This document shows, piece after piece, positions 17,738-26,439 of a DNA stretch of 64,000 nucleotides. The notes under the pieces are model-generated. The model had not been told where the DNA came from and did no database searches. It saw only the letters and a list, made by a program, of their open reading frames with translations. This stretch comes from Clostridium felsineum DSM 794 (GTDB lineage: Bacteria; Bacillota; Clostridia; Clostridiales; Clostridiaceae). How positions within the stretch are numbered: the first letter of the stretch is position 1; each line of letters opens with the position of its first letter. The stretch is from the NCBI RefSeq assembly GCF_002006355.2, contig NZ_CP096980.1, positions 310,001-374,000 of the forward strand, given 5' to 3'. The translations under genes were made by a program, and so were the position numbers.

Positions 17738-17768
17738 GGATTACTAGACGCTTTTAGCAGAGTAATCC
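17738..17768 (+). other. Hairpin between fabZ and accC
   Basis: GGATTACT (17738-17745) pairs perfectly with AGTAATCC (17761-17768) around a 15-base loop. There is no T tail, so it is not a classic terminator. It could be an mRNA processing or stability element that separates the fab part from the acc part of the transcript. Confidence 0.4.
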
Positions 17769-17795
17769 TTAAGTAACAAGAATGGAGAGAATAAT

Positions 17796-19139
17796 ATGAT
17801 AAGTAAAATTTTAATTGCTAATAGGGGTGAGATAGCAGTTAGAATAATAAGAGCCTGTAGAGAAATGGGAATAGAAACAGTGGCTATTTATTCTGAGGCT
17901 GATAAAGAATCGATGCATGTATATCTTGCAGATGAAGCTGTTTGCGTTGGACCAGCCAAAACTCAAGATAGCTATCTCAACATAGGAAATATAATAAGCG
18001 CTACAGTTCTTACAAAGGCACAAGCCATACATCCAGGTTTTGGGTTTTTATCTGAAAACGGAAAGTTTGCAAAAATGTGCAATGAGTGCAATATAGCATT
18101 CATAGGACCAGATGCTAAAACTATTGACAATATGGGTAATAAGGCAAAGGCAAGAGAAATAATGATAAAAGCAGGTGTACCAGTAGTACCAGGATGTGAT
18201 GGAACTATTGATAGCGAAGATCAAGCTTTAAAAGATGCGATTAAAATAGGATATCCTGTTATGCTTAAAGCTTCAGCAGGCGGCGGTGGTAGAGGTATTA
18301 GAATAGTAAGAGAAGAAAAAGACCTCATAAATTCTCTTAGAAATGCTAAAAGTGAAGCCAAAGCTGCTTTTGGTGATGATACTATGTACATGGAAAAATT
18401 TATAGAAGAGCCTAGACATGTTGAATTCCAAATAATGGGGGACTCTTCTGGAAATGTAGTTTATCTTGGTGAGAGAGATTGTTCAATTCAGAGAAGAAAT
18501 CAAAAAGTTTTGGAAGAAGCACCATCACCAGTTATGACAGAAGAACTTAGACGTGAAATGGGAGAAGCAGCAGTAAAAGCGGCTAAAGCTGTAAATTATA
18601 AAAATGCGGGTACTATAGAGTTTCTATTGGATAAGCATGGGAAATACTACTTTATGGAAATGAATACAAGAATTCAGGTTGAGCATGGTATTACTGAAAT
18701 GGTTACGGGAATTGATTTGATTAAGGAACAAATAAGAGTTGCATCAGGAGAAAAGTTATCATTTAGTCAAGAAGATATAAAAATTAAAGGTCATGCAATA
18801 GAATGTAGAATAAATGCAGAAAATCCTGACAAAAACTTTATGCCATCTCCTGGAGAAATTAAGTATTTTCATGTTCCTGGCGGGCCAGGAGTTAGATTAG
18901 ATAGTGCAGCATATACTGGATATAATATACCACCTAATTATGATTCTATGATTGGAAAATTAATATCTTATGGTAAAGATAGAAATGAAGCTATAAACAT
19001 AATGGAAAGAGCTCTTGGTGAATTTATAATTGATGGTGTTGATACAAATGTAGATTTTCAATATGATTTAATAAATAATGAGAAGTTTATTAAAGGAAAG
19101 TATAATACAAGTTTTATAGAAAAAGAGTTAAAGCGTTAA
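17796..19139 (+). CDS. accC: Biotin carboxylase subunit of acetyl-CoA carboxylase
   Basis: An ATP-grasp enzyme that carboxylates the biotin on AccB. Visible are ILIANRGEIAVRIIRACRE at the start, the glycine-rich ATP loop KASAGGGGRGIR, MEKFIEEPRHVEFQI, and MEMNTRIQVEHGITEMVTG with the catalytic Glu and Arg. 447 aa is the usual length. GGAGAG lies before the ATG. Confidence 0.96.
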   Translation: MISKILIANRGEIAVRIIRACREMGIETVAIYSEADKESMHVYLADEAVCVGPAKTQDSYLNIGNIISATVLTKAQAIHPGFGFLSENGKFAKMCNECNIAFIGPDAKTIDNMGNKAKAREIMIKAGVPVVPGCDGTIDSEDQALKDAIKIGYPVMLKASAGGGGRGIRIVREEKDLINSLRNAKSEAKAAFGDDTMYMEKFIEEPRHVEFQIMGDSSGNVVYLGERDCSIQRRNQKVLEEAPSPVMTEELRREMGEAAVKAAKAVNYKNAGTIEFLLDKHGKYYFMEMNTRIQVEHGITEMVTGIDLIKEQIRVASGEKLSFSQEDIKIKGHAIECRINAENPDKNFMPSPGEIKYFHVPGGPGVRLDSAAYTGYNIPPNYDSMIGKLISYGKDRNEAINIMERALGEFIIDGVDTNVDFQYDLINNEKFIKGKYNTSFIEKELKR

Positions 19140-19165
19140 AAATCATTTAGAGAGGGGGCATAAGT

Positions 19166-20023
19166 ATGGGATTATTTAAAAAAAGAAAGTATATTACTGT
19201 AAGTAGCAAAAACTTAGAAGAAAATGATAGTGTTGAAAATCAACCTACCATACCTGATGGAATGTGGATGAAGTGCGGTAAGTGCGGTAAAATTCTATAC
19301 AAAAGTGATGTTGACGATAATTTTAAAGTATGTCCTAAGTGTAATGCGCATTTTAGAATGAATGCTAGAGAAAGAATAGCATTTGTAATTGATGAAGGAA
19401 CTTTTATAGAATTTGACAAGAATATGATGGCTGCTAACCCTTTAGATTTTCCGGAGTATGAAACAAAGATAAAGAAAATGCAAGAAAAGACAGGATTAAA
19501 GGATGGAGTAGTTACGGGAATTGGAAATGTAAATGGATATAAGACTGTTATAGCTGTAATGGATAGTAATTTTATGATGGGAAGTATGGGTTCTGTAGTA
19601 GGCGAAAAGATTACAAGGGCAATTGAAGAAGCAACTAAAAGGAAACTTCCGATAATAATTTTTACAACTTCAGGTGGTGCAAGAATGCAAGAGGGAATGT
19701 TTTCTTTAATGCAGATGGCAAAAACCAGTGCAGCACTTGCAAAACATAATGAAGAGGGACTTTTATATATATCATTTCTAACAGATCCAACAACAGGTGG
19801 GGTTACTGCAAGCTTTGCAATGTTAGGCGATATAATATTATCTGAACCTAAAACACTTATTGGTTTTGCTGGAAGAAGGGTTATAGAACAGACAATAAAC
19901 CAAAAGCTTCCTTCAGATTTTCAAACTTCAGAGTTTTTATTTAAGCACGGTTTTATTGACATGATAGTAGAACGAAAAGAATTAAAGATTACTTTAGGAA
20001 ATATATTAAGAATGCATAGTTAG
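19166..20023 (+). CDS. accD: Acetyl-CoA carboxylase carboxyltransferase beta subunit
   Basis: The N-terminal zinc ribbon (Cys37, Cys40, Cys56, Cys59) is followed by a crotonase-fold carboxyltransferase domain with TTSGGARMQEGMFSLMQM and DPTTGGVTASFAMLGD. It pairs with AccA to transfer CO2 from carboxybiotin to acetyl-CoA. GAGGGGG precedes the ATG. 285 aa is normal. Confidence 0.95.
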   Translation: MGLFKKRKYITVSSKNLEENDSVENQPTIPDGMWMKCGKCGKILYKSDVDDNFKVCPKCNAHFRMNARERIAFVIDEGTFIEFDKNMMAANPLDFPEYETKIKKMQEKTGLKDGVVTGIGNVNGYKTVIAVMDSNFMMGSMGSVVGEKITRAIEEATKRKLPIIIFTTSGGARMQEGMFSLMQMAKTSAALAKHNEEGLLYISFLTDPTTGGVTASFAMLGDIILSEPKTLIGFAGRRVIEQTINQKLPSDFQTSEFLFKHGFIDMIVERKELKITLGNILRMHS

Positions 20024-20039
20024 GAGGTGCTCTAGTATA

Positions 20040-20864
20040 ATGGAAAATTCAAAGGAATTGACTCCTTGGCAAAGGCTTACAATAGCGAGAATGTTAGAAC
20101 GTCCAACCTCGCTTGATTATATAGACTTAATATTTGATTCATTTATGGAATTCCATGGTGATAGAGCATTTGGTGATGATGCTGCAATCGTTGGTGGAGT
20201 TGCAGAATTTGATGGAATGCCAGTTACTGTAATAGGACAGCAAAAGGGAAGAAATACTAATGAAAATATTAAGAGAAACTTTGGAATGCCTAGTCCTGAA
20301 GGTTATAGAAAAGCTTTAAGATTAATGAAGCAAGCAGAAAAGTTCAATAGACCTTTAATATGCTTTGTAGATACATCGGGAGCTTATTGTGGTGTTGAAG
20401 CAGAAGAGAGAGGTCAAGGAGAAGCAATAGCTAAGAACTTACTTAGTATGGCTAATCTAAAGGTTCCGATAATTACCATTGTAATTGGCGAAGGTGGAAG
20501 TGGCGGTGCACTTGCAATGGCAGTAGCAGATGAAGTTTGGATGCTAGAAAATTCAGTATACTCTCTTTTATCACCAGAAGGGTTTGCAAGTATATTGTGG
20601 AAGGATTCAAGTAGAGCTAAAGAGGCAGCAGAGGTTATGAAAATAACAGCAGCGGATCTTAAAGGTTATGGTATTATAGATAAAGTTATAAACGAGCCAG
20701 AAGGCGGAGCACAAAATGATATAAATATTGTTGGAAGTGAAATTAAAGAGAATCTTAAAGAAACAATAAAGAAGCTTTTAAGTAATGATATTAATGAATT
20801 ACTGCAAAATAGATATGATAAGTTTAGGCAAATAGGGAAATTCATAGAGAATGAAGATAACTAG
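20040..20864 (+). CDS. accA: Acetyl-CoA carboxylase carboxyltransferase alpha subunit
   Basis: A carboxyltransferase domain with VDTSGAYCGVEAEERGQGEAIAKNL, GEGGSGGALAMAVADEVWMLENSVYSLLSPEG. 274 aa, shorter than the ~315-aa proteobacterial form, since it lacks the N-terminal extension, as in other Clostridia. TAGGAGG precedes the ATG. Last gene of the operon; a terminator follows 15 bases after. Confidence 0.95.
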   Translation: MENSKELTPWQRLTIARMLERPTSLDYIDLIFDSFMEFHGDRAFGDDAAIVGGVAEFDGMPVTVIGQQKGRNTNENIKRNFGMPSPEGYRKALRLMKQAEKFNRPLICFVDTSGAYCGVEAEERGQGEAIAKNLLSMANLKVPIITIVIGEGGSGGALAMAVADEVWMLENSVYSLLSPEGFASILWKDSSRAKEAAEVMKITAADLKGYGIIDKVINEPEGGAQNDINIVGSEIKENLKETIKKLLSNDINELLQNRYDKFRQIGKFIENEDN

Positions 20865-20878
20865 TGTGAAAGAATTAT

Positions 20879-20918
20879 ACTGGCAAGAGAATGAATAAAT
20901 ATTCTATGCCAGTTTTTT
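20879..20918 (+). terminator. Terminator of the fab-acc operon
   Basis: ACTGGCA (20879-20885) pairs with TGCCAGT (20907-20913), extended inward by GAGAAT/ATTCT pairing, and is followed by a run of T. Confidence 0.8.
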
Positions 20919-20968
20919 ATATTTACGAAATCAAGTATTAATATTTAGTTATATGTTAAATTTTATTG

Positions 20969-20998
20969 TTGAAAAAAAAAATTTATAAGTTGTATAAT
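20969..20998 (+). promoter_or_regulatory. Probable topB promoter
   Basis: TTGAAA (20969-20974), an 18-base spacer that includes an A tract, and TATAAT (20993-20998). It lies about 120 bases upstream of the topB start, leaving a leader of roughly 115 bases with no obvious structure. Confidence 0.6.
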
Positions 20999-21120
20999 AT
21001 ATAACGTACTGGTTATAATTTATAAGACTTTTAAATAATTTTCAACAAATTAATTTAAAGCACAACGTAGTAGAAGCTAAACATTAAGTAAATACAATTT
21101 AGAAATGAGTGATTGATCTT

Positions 21121-23250
21121 ATGGGAAAAATATTGGTTATTTCCGAAAAACCATCTGTCGGTAGGGATATAGCTAATGTACTTGGATGTAAAACAAGAGG
21201 AGATGGTTGTCTTGTTGGAGCTAAGTATATTGTAACTTGGGCGGTAGGTCATTTGGTGACTTTATGGGAGCCTGAGGAATATAATTCGATTTATAAAAAG
21301 TGGAGATTTGATACCTTACCGATTATACCAGAGATTATGAAAATAAAACCTATTAGCACAACAAAAAAGCAGTTTGATATAATAAAAAAATTAATGAATG
21401 ATAATAACATAGAGTCACTTATATGTGCAACTGATGCAGGAAGAGAAGGAGAACTTATTTTCAGATATACATACGAAGCTGCAGAATGTAAAAAGCCATT
21501 TTCTAGACTTTGGATATCAAGTATGACAGACGAGGCTATAAAAGAGGGCTTTTCAGCAATAAAGTCAGGAAAGGAATACGATAACTTATATTATTCGGCA
21601 AAGTCTAGGTCAGAAGCGGATTGGCTTGTTGGAATGAATGCAAGTAGAGCGTATACATTAAAATATAATGTGCTACTTAGTGTGGGTAGAGTTCAGACAC
21701 CTACACTTGCGATAATTGTTAATAGGCAAAAGGAAATAGATGATTTTAAACCTAAAGATTATTGGGAAGTAGTTTCTAAATATGAAGATTTTAAAGGAAC
21801 TTGGTTTAATAAAGAAACTAAAGAGTCAAAAATAATGGATAAAAAAAATGCTGATGAGTTAGCAACAAAGATTTTAGGACAAACAGGCAAAGTTGTGAGT
21901 ATTGAAAATAAAAAGAAAAAGCAAATTCCTCCACTCTTATATGATTTAACAGAACTTCAGAGAGACTGTAATAAAAAATTTGGCTTTTCAGCACAAAAGA
22001 CCTTAGATTTAGTTCAGAGTTTATATGAAAAAAGGAAAATGGTAACATATCCAAGAACCGATAGTAGATATCTTAGTCATGATATGGTAGGTAAAATAAA
22101 GAAGACCATAGGAAAATTAAATATTGAGCCATATACTAAATATGTAGGTGAAATACTTAAAAATCAGAAGCTTACAATGGGAAAAAGAATTATAGATGAT
22201 TCTAAGGTAACAGACCATCATGCAATAATACCAACTGATGTGAAACCTAATTTAAACACTTTAACAAAGGATGAACTTAAGGTATATGATGCTATAGTAA
22301 AAAGATTTATATGTGTTTTCTATCCTAATTATGAATATACTATAACTAAAATAGTTACAGAAGTTATGGACGAACATTTTTTGACTCAAGGAAAAACTAT
22401 ATTAAAACTTGGATGGATGGAACTATATAAACAGGATAAAAAGGATAAGGAAGAAGATAGCGAAGAGTCAGACGAACTTCCAAAATTAAAAAAGAACGAA
22501 AGTGTTAAGGTAACAGATAGTGAAATAAAAGCAAAAAAAACTAAAGCACCTAGTTCATATACTGAAGCATCACTACTTTCAGCAATGGAAAATGCGGGAA
22601 GATTTGTTGAAGATGAAGAGCTTAAAGAACAACTTAAAGATGGTGGACTTGGAACACCAGCTACAAGAGCAGCTATAATAGAAAGGTTAATACAAGTAGG
22701 GTACATAGAACGTAAGGGAAAGAGTCTTCATCCTACAGATAAAGGGATGAAGCTTATAGAAATAGTACCATATGAATTAAGATCACCTGAAACCACAGGA
22801 AAATGGGAAAAAGGACTATCTTCAATTGCCAAGGGTAAGATGGGATCAGAGAGATTCATGCAGAGCATAAAAAGATATGTTAGATATATAATACAAGAAG
22901 CTGTAAAGGTAAATAGAAGTATAATCTTCGAAAATAATAATAGTAAATTTCCAGATAAAAATAAAAAGCTTCAAGAATCTTTTGGAGAATGTCCACTTTG
23001 TAAAAGAGGCAAGGTATATGAGAATACAAAAGCATTTTATTGTAGTGAGTGGAAGGGTGGATGTAAGTTCACAACCTGGAAGGATTCACTTAAAAATTAT
23101 GGAATACAAATAGATAAGGAATTAGAAAAGAAGCTTCTTAAGGAAAGAACATTATATAATGTTTTTGGAGTAGAGCCTAAAAGTGGAGAGAAAACAGTAT
23201 ATACATTGAAAATGAATAATTATGGTGCAGTTATAGTAAAAGTACAATAA
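21121..23250 (+). CDS. topB: DNA topoisomerase III (type IA)
   Basis: Decatenates and relaxes negatively supercoiled DNA. The TOPRIM motif CATDAGREGELIF is near residues 102-114 and the catalytic Tyr310 lies in MVTYPRTDSRYLS. A Lys- and Glu-rich insert lies near 445-480. The C-terminus ends with a four-cysteine zinc-ribbon-like part (CPLCKRGKVYENTKAFYC, then GGCKF). 709 aa from ATG 21121 (protein MGKILVISEKPSVGRD); the in-frame TTG at 21109 is unlikely to be used. Monocistronic by the flanking promoter and terminator. Confidence 0.94.
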   Translation: MGKILVISEKPSVGRDIANVLGCKTRGDGCLVGAKYIVTWAVGHLVTLWEPEEYNSIYKKWRFDTLPIIPEIMKIKPISTTKKQFDIIKKLMNDNNIESLICATDAGREGELIFRYTYEAAECKKPFSRLWISSMTDEAIKEGFSAIKSGKEYDNLYYSAKSRSEADWLVGMNASRAYTLKYNVLLSVGRVQTPTLAIIVNRQKEIDDFKPKDYWEVVSKYEDFKGTWFNKETKESKIMDKKNADELATKILGQTGKVVSIENKKKKQIPPLLYDLTELQRDCNKKFGFSAQKTLDLVQSLYEKRKMVTYPRTDSRYLSHDMVGKIKKTIGKLNIEPYTKYVGEILKNQKLTMGKRIIDDSKVTDHHAIIPTDVKPNLNTLTKDELKVYDAIVKRFICVFYPNYEYTITKIVTEVMDEHFLTQGKTILKLGWMELYKQDKKDKEEDSEESDELPKLKKNESVKVTDSEIKAKKTKAPSSYTEASLLSAMENAGRFVEDEELKEQLKDGGLGTPATRAAIIERLIQVGYIERKGKSLHPTDKGMKLIEIVPYELRSPETTGKWEKGLSSIAKGKMGSERFMQSIKRYVRYIIQEAVKVNRSIIFENNNSKFPDKNKKLQESFGECPLCKRGKVYENTKAFYCSEWKGGCKFTTWKDSLKNYGIQIDKELEKKLLKERTLYNVFGVEPKSGEKTVYTLKMNNYGAVIVKVQ

Positions 23251-23280
23251 CCAGAGGAAAATTATTCCTCTGGTTATTCT
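23246..23280. terminator. Bidirectional terminator between topB and lipase gene
   Basis: A perfect 14-bp stem (23246-23259 with 23265-23278), 5-base loop. It overlaps the topB end and precedes the end of the convergent lipase gene, so it can serve both. Confidence 0.75.
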
Positions 23281-23282
23281 TA

Positions 23283-24638
23283 TCATTTAGAAACGGTAAT
23301 ATCAATAGTTTTTGTAATATTATCTGTTGTTGTAGCAGTAATTGTAGCATGCCCAGAATTAATACCTTTTACAGTTCCATCAACGCAAACCTTTGCGACA
23401 GAATCATTAGAAGACTTCCACATCAAAATTTTATTAGTAGCATTTTCAGGAGCTATATCTGATTTTATTGCTTCATATTCTCCAGGTTTGATTGTAGTCT
23501 TATCAGCGCTAAGTGATAAATCATTTACTGGGAAATAGTTTGTATTATCTACCTGTTTTTGATAAATATCATCACTTGTATCAGTAGTTGCATTTCCACC
23601 AATTTGAACCCAATGATAGTTTGGACCCATCATTTCTGCGATTCTAGAAGTAGGAGTAGATGCAGATGCAGCTATATTTCCAGTTGGATTATTATTAAAA
23701 TATTCTAGTGGAGAATTAGTAACAAACGAAGAGAAGTAATTATATTTTGCAGCATAATGTCTTTCAATCTGTTGAACATCATTATAAAAAGTAGGCTTCA
23801 TATATGAAGTTGCACACATTCTTTGTAACCCAATATTATCGTCACCTGCTATTCCTTTTGTTAAATCTGATGAAGTGTATAACTCAAATGGGATGTTTTT
23901 GGTATTTATTAAGTTTTGAACATAGCCACGACAAACTTCACCTGTCCACTTAAAATTCAAATAGTATTTTCCAAGGTTTGAGAAGTAAGGATCTAATAGA
24001 GATACCCTTTTTGGTAGAAGTTCGTGAGGGATATTTCCGGAGTCTACATTATCGCTGATTTGTTTTGTAAGTAATATAGCCATTTGGCTTCCTAGAGAAT
24101 GACCTGCAATCCTTATTTCATTTCCTTTATATCCCTGCATAGCTTGTATATATTGCTGGTACAATAGTTGAGAAGCAGAAACATTTATATTATTGGAAGT
24201 GTCATATGAACCGTTGCCTTTTCTCCAACGCATTTTTTGAGGACCGTTTGGTGTCCAAATTTTAGCTTCTGCATCTAAAACACTTGCTTCGTCGGAAAAT
24301 TGATTCCAGTAGAATACACCTACATTCCAACCCTTTTTAATCCAATCATCTGCGGTATCTTTTCCATAAATATAAAAAGATTCTCTGTGCTTTATAAGAT
24401 AATATTCAGGTTGCCAACCATGTATGTATATAATGGTTGGTTTAGAAGGGTCAAAAGCTGGATTAGCTTCACCAGGTACAAATTTGTAAGGCTTATTATT
24501 TAACCCGTACCAATAAATACTAGAATCCAAGTTGTTCCAATGAGAAATGTCCCAATTAACCTCACTAGCTTGTACACTAAAAGTGAGTCCTAAAATAAGA
24601 GCAAAAAAAAGAGTGATAGAAATCATAAGTTTTTTCAT
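23283..24638 (-). CDS. Secreted lipase-like alpha/beta hydrolase with Big2 domain
   Basis: A signal peptide of about 24 residues (MKK, hydrophobic core, VQA cleavage). The hydrolase domain has an oxyanion-type TIIYIHGW near residue 68 and the nucleophile Ser181 in IAGHSLGSQ, with a later RHY that could provide the His. A C-terminal bacterial Ig-like Big2 domain (about 375-451; LSADKTTIKPG, SSNDSVAKVCVDGTVKGINSGHATITAT) is typical of clostridial surface or secreted enzymes. GGAGGT precedes the ATG. Monocistronic. Substrate is unknown; triacylglycerol or phospholipid hydrolysis is an inference from the family. Confidence 0.85.
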   Translation of the reverse strand: MKKLMISITLFFALILGLTFSVQASEVNWDISHWNNLDSSIYWYGLNNKPYKFVPGEANPAFDPSKPTIIYIHGWQPEYYLIKHRESFYIYGKDTADDWIKKGWNVGVFYWNQFSDEASVLDAEAKIWTPNGPQKMRWRKGNGSYDTSNNINVSASQLLYQQYIQAMQGYKGNEIRIAGHSLGSQMAILLTKQISDNVDSGNIPHELLPKRVSLLDPYFSNLGKYYLNFKWTGEVCRGYVQNLINTKNIPFELYTSSDLTKGIAGDDNIGLQRMCATSYMKPTFYNDVQQIERHYAAKYNYFSSFVTNSPLEYFNNNPTGNIAASASTPTSRIAEMMGPNYHWVQIGGNATTDTSDDIYQKQVDNTNYFPVNDLSLSADKTTIKPGEYEAIKSDIAPENATNKILMWKSSNDSVAKVCVDGTVKGINSGHATITATTTDNITKTIDITVSK

Positions 24639-24719
24639 AAAAATACCTCCTAAATAAAAATGTTAATAATATTATTTACATACAAATAATACAATATAAA
24701 TTAAAATAATACAAACTAA

Positions 24720-24748
24720 TTGACAATAAAATAGTTTGGGTATATAAT
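24720..24748 (+). promoter_or_regulatory. Promoter of the aspS2 T-box leader
   Basis: TTGACA (24720-24725), 17 bases, TATAAT (24743-24748): a full-consensus sigma-A promoter. Transcription should begin near 24755, just before the T-box stem I. Confidence 0.9.
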
Positions 24749-24754
24749 TCTATA

Positions 24755-25070
24755 CAAATAAAAATATGTAGATGCGTAGAAGAGAAAAGTAGTTTTGATG
24801 GAGTTTATAAGCGAATCAGGAAATGGTGTGAGCCTGAGTAAAATCACAAAATGAAAGACATCTTGGAGCATATTATCTGAAGTTTATTAGGATAATACGG
24901 TTTCTACCGTTAAAATGATAGAGAGAATCAATTTATTTGTTTTAAATAAAAGGATGGCACCGTGGAAAGCCTTCACTCCTTAATGGAGTGAAGGCTTTTT
25001 GGTTACCAATAAATTGATTAATCAGGGTGGTACCGCGTTTAAAATCGTCCCTTTTGAGGACGATTTTTTT
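24755..25070 (+). promoter_or_regulatory. T-box riboswitch with two antiterminator/terminator modules, Asp specifier
   Basis: A tRNA-sensing leader. Stem I: base helix ATGC (24772-24775)/GCAT (24868-24871), AGTA of the specifier loop at 24788-24791, distal loop motif GGTGTGAGCC, and a specifier-loop 3' side TGAAAGACA in which GAC (24857-24859), an Asp codon, sits at the expected offset after GAA. Module 1: T-box AGGATGGCACCGTG (24951-24964, 12 of 14 matching consensus) then a 12-bp terminator (24968-24996, T tail). Module 2: a perfect T-box AGGGTGGTACCGCG (25024-25037) then a 10-bp terminator (25041-25067, T tail). A 12-bp inverted repeat (24926-24937 / 25008-25019) encloses module 1. Uncharged tRNA-Asp should favour read-through into aspS2. 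Confidence 0.9.
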
Positions 25071-25096
25071 ATTTTTTGAATTTAGGAGGGAAAACA

Positions 25097-26374
25097 ATGG
25101 AAAGATGTTTAGTAAGTGAAGCTTATAAAAATTTAGAAAGTGTAGTTAAGCTTCAAGGATGGATTCACAAGGTAAGAAAATTAGGTAGAATAGCTTTTGT
25201 ATTATTAAGAGATAGAACAGGTATTATTCAATGTGTTGTGGATACAAAAAAATTTGATATTAAGGATTTTAAGTTAGAAAGTGTAGTTGAAATTAAAGGG
25301 ATAGTTAAGCAGAATAAAGAAAAATTTGAAATTCAAGTAGGGGATATTAAAATCATATCTAAAGCATTAGATGAAAGTCCAATTGAATTAAATAAAGAGG
25401 ACATGGAACTCAATATAGATACTTTAATAGATAATAGAGTTATTAGTATGAGGAATAAAAAAGTAAGTTCTATATTTAAGATTGAAACTGAAATAGCCCA
25501 CGGATTTTCAGAATTTCTAATAAAAAAGGATTTTACTGAAATATATACTCCTAAAATAGTTTCAGAAGGAGCTGAAGGCGGGACTGAATTGTTCAAGGTA
25601 AAATATTTTGATATGGATGCATACTTAGCTCAAAGTCCTCAATTTTATAAACAGATGATGGTTTCAGCGGGATATGAAAGGGTGTTTGAAATAGGGCATG
25701 TATATAGGGCTGAGAGTCATGATACAAAAAGACATTTAAATGAATATATAAGTATGGATTTGGAAATGGGATTCATAGAAGATGAGATGGACTTAATAAA
25801 ACTTGAAATTCAGCTTTTAAATTATATATTTGAAAATTTGAAGAAAAGATGTAGTGAAAGTATTGAAGTTTTAAAGGTAGATATTCCAACAGTGGAAAAT
25901 ATACCGATTATGGCACTTAGTGAAGCTATAAGTATATTAAGAGAAAAGTACAATAAAACAGAGTTTACTGAAGATATAGACCATGAAGGAGAAGAACTTA
26001 TAGGAAAGTTTGTTAAGGAAAAATACAATTCTGATTTTGTATTTCTAACCCATTATTCAAAAGAAAAAAGACCTATGTACACTATGCCCTGTAAAGAAAA
26101 ATTAACTCATAGCTTTGACTTGATATTTAGAGGAATGGAAATTACAACAGGAGGACAAAGAATAAACAATTATAATATGCTAAAACAAAATATGATTGAT
26201 AAGGAATTAAATCCAGAGAGTTTTAAAAATTATCTTGATATATTTAAGCTTGGAATGCCGCCTCATGGTGGTTTGGCTATAGGACTTGAGAGAATAACAA
26301 TGAAGCTATTAAATTTAGATAATATAAGAGAAGCTGCATTTTTTGTTAGAGATAAAAAAAGAATTTTACCATAA
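25097..26374 (+). CDS. aspS2: Aspartyl-tRNA synthetase, archaeal-type (probably non-discriminating)
   Basis: A class II synthetase of 425 aa, much shorter than the ~590-aa bacterial AspRS because it lacks the GAD insertion. N-terminal OB-fold anticodon domain (about 1-95, KLQGWIHKVRKLGRIAFVLLRD), then motif 2 (EIGHVYRAESHDTKRHLNEYISMDLEMG) and motif 3 (PHGGLAIGLERITMKLL). This is the archaeal/AsnRS-like type of AspRS. In Clostridium such second copies are known as AspRS2 and mischarge tRNA-Asn for the GatCAB transamidation route to Asn; whether that applies here is inference. ATG 25097 has AGGAGGG upstream. AsnRS is the alternative call, but the GAC specifier favours Asp. Confidence 0.85.
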   Translation: MERCLVSEAYKNLESVVKLQGWIHKVRKLGRIAFVLLRDRTGIIQCVVDTKKFDIKDFKLESVVEIKGIVKQNKEKFEIQVGDIKIISKALDESPIELNKEDMELNIDTLIDNRVISMRNKKVSSIFKIETEIAHGFSEFLIKKDFTEIYTPKIVSEGAEGGTELFKVKYFDMDAYLAQSPQFYKQMMVSAGYERVFEIGHVYRAESHDTKRHLNEYISMDLEMGFIEDEMDLIKLEIQLLNYIFENLKKRCSESIEVLKVDIPTVENIPIMALSEAISILREKYNKTEFTEDIDHEGEELIGKFVKEKYNSDFVFLTHYSKEKRPMYTMPCKEKLTHSFDLIFRGMEITTGGQRINNYNMLKQNMIDKELNPESFKNYLDIFKLGMPPHGGLAIGLERITMKLLNLDNIREAAFFVRDKKRILP

Positions 26375-26439
26375 TAGTTGACGTACAAACCTTCAGGTAA
26401 TATAATTTCATTAACTTAAGGTAAGGAAGTGAAAAATTT

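Noticed and set aside
24755..25070. T-box with a mixed Asn/Glu specifier as I recall reported for C. acetobutylicum
   Set aside because: At the offset expected from the AGTA/GAA loop motifs the triplet is GAC; no overlapping GAA/AAC reading fits that position here, so I kept Asp.
25097..26374. Asparaginyl-tRNA synthetase
   Set aside because: The protein resembles AsnRS as all archaeal-type AspRS do, but motif 2/3 surroundings, the lack of AsnRS-specific features that I know and the GAC specifier favour AspRS2.
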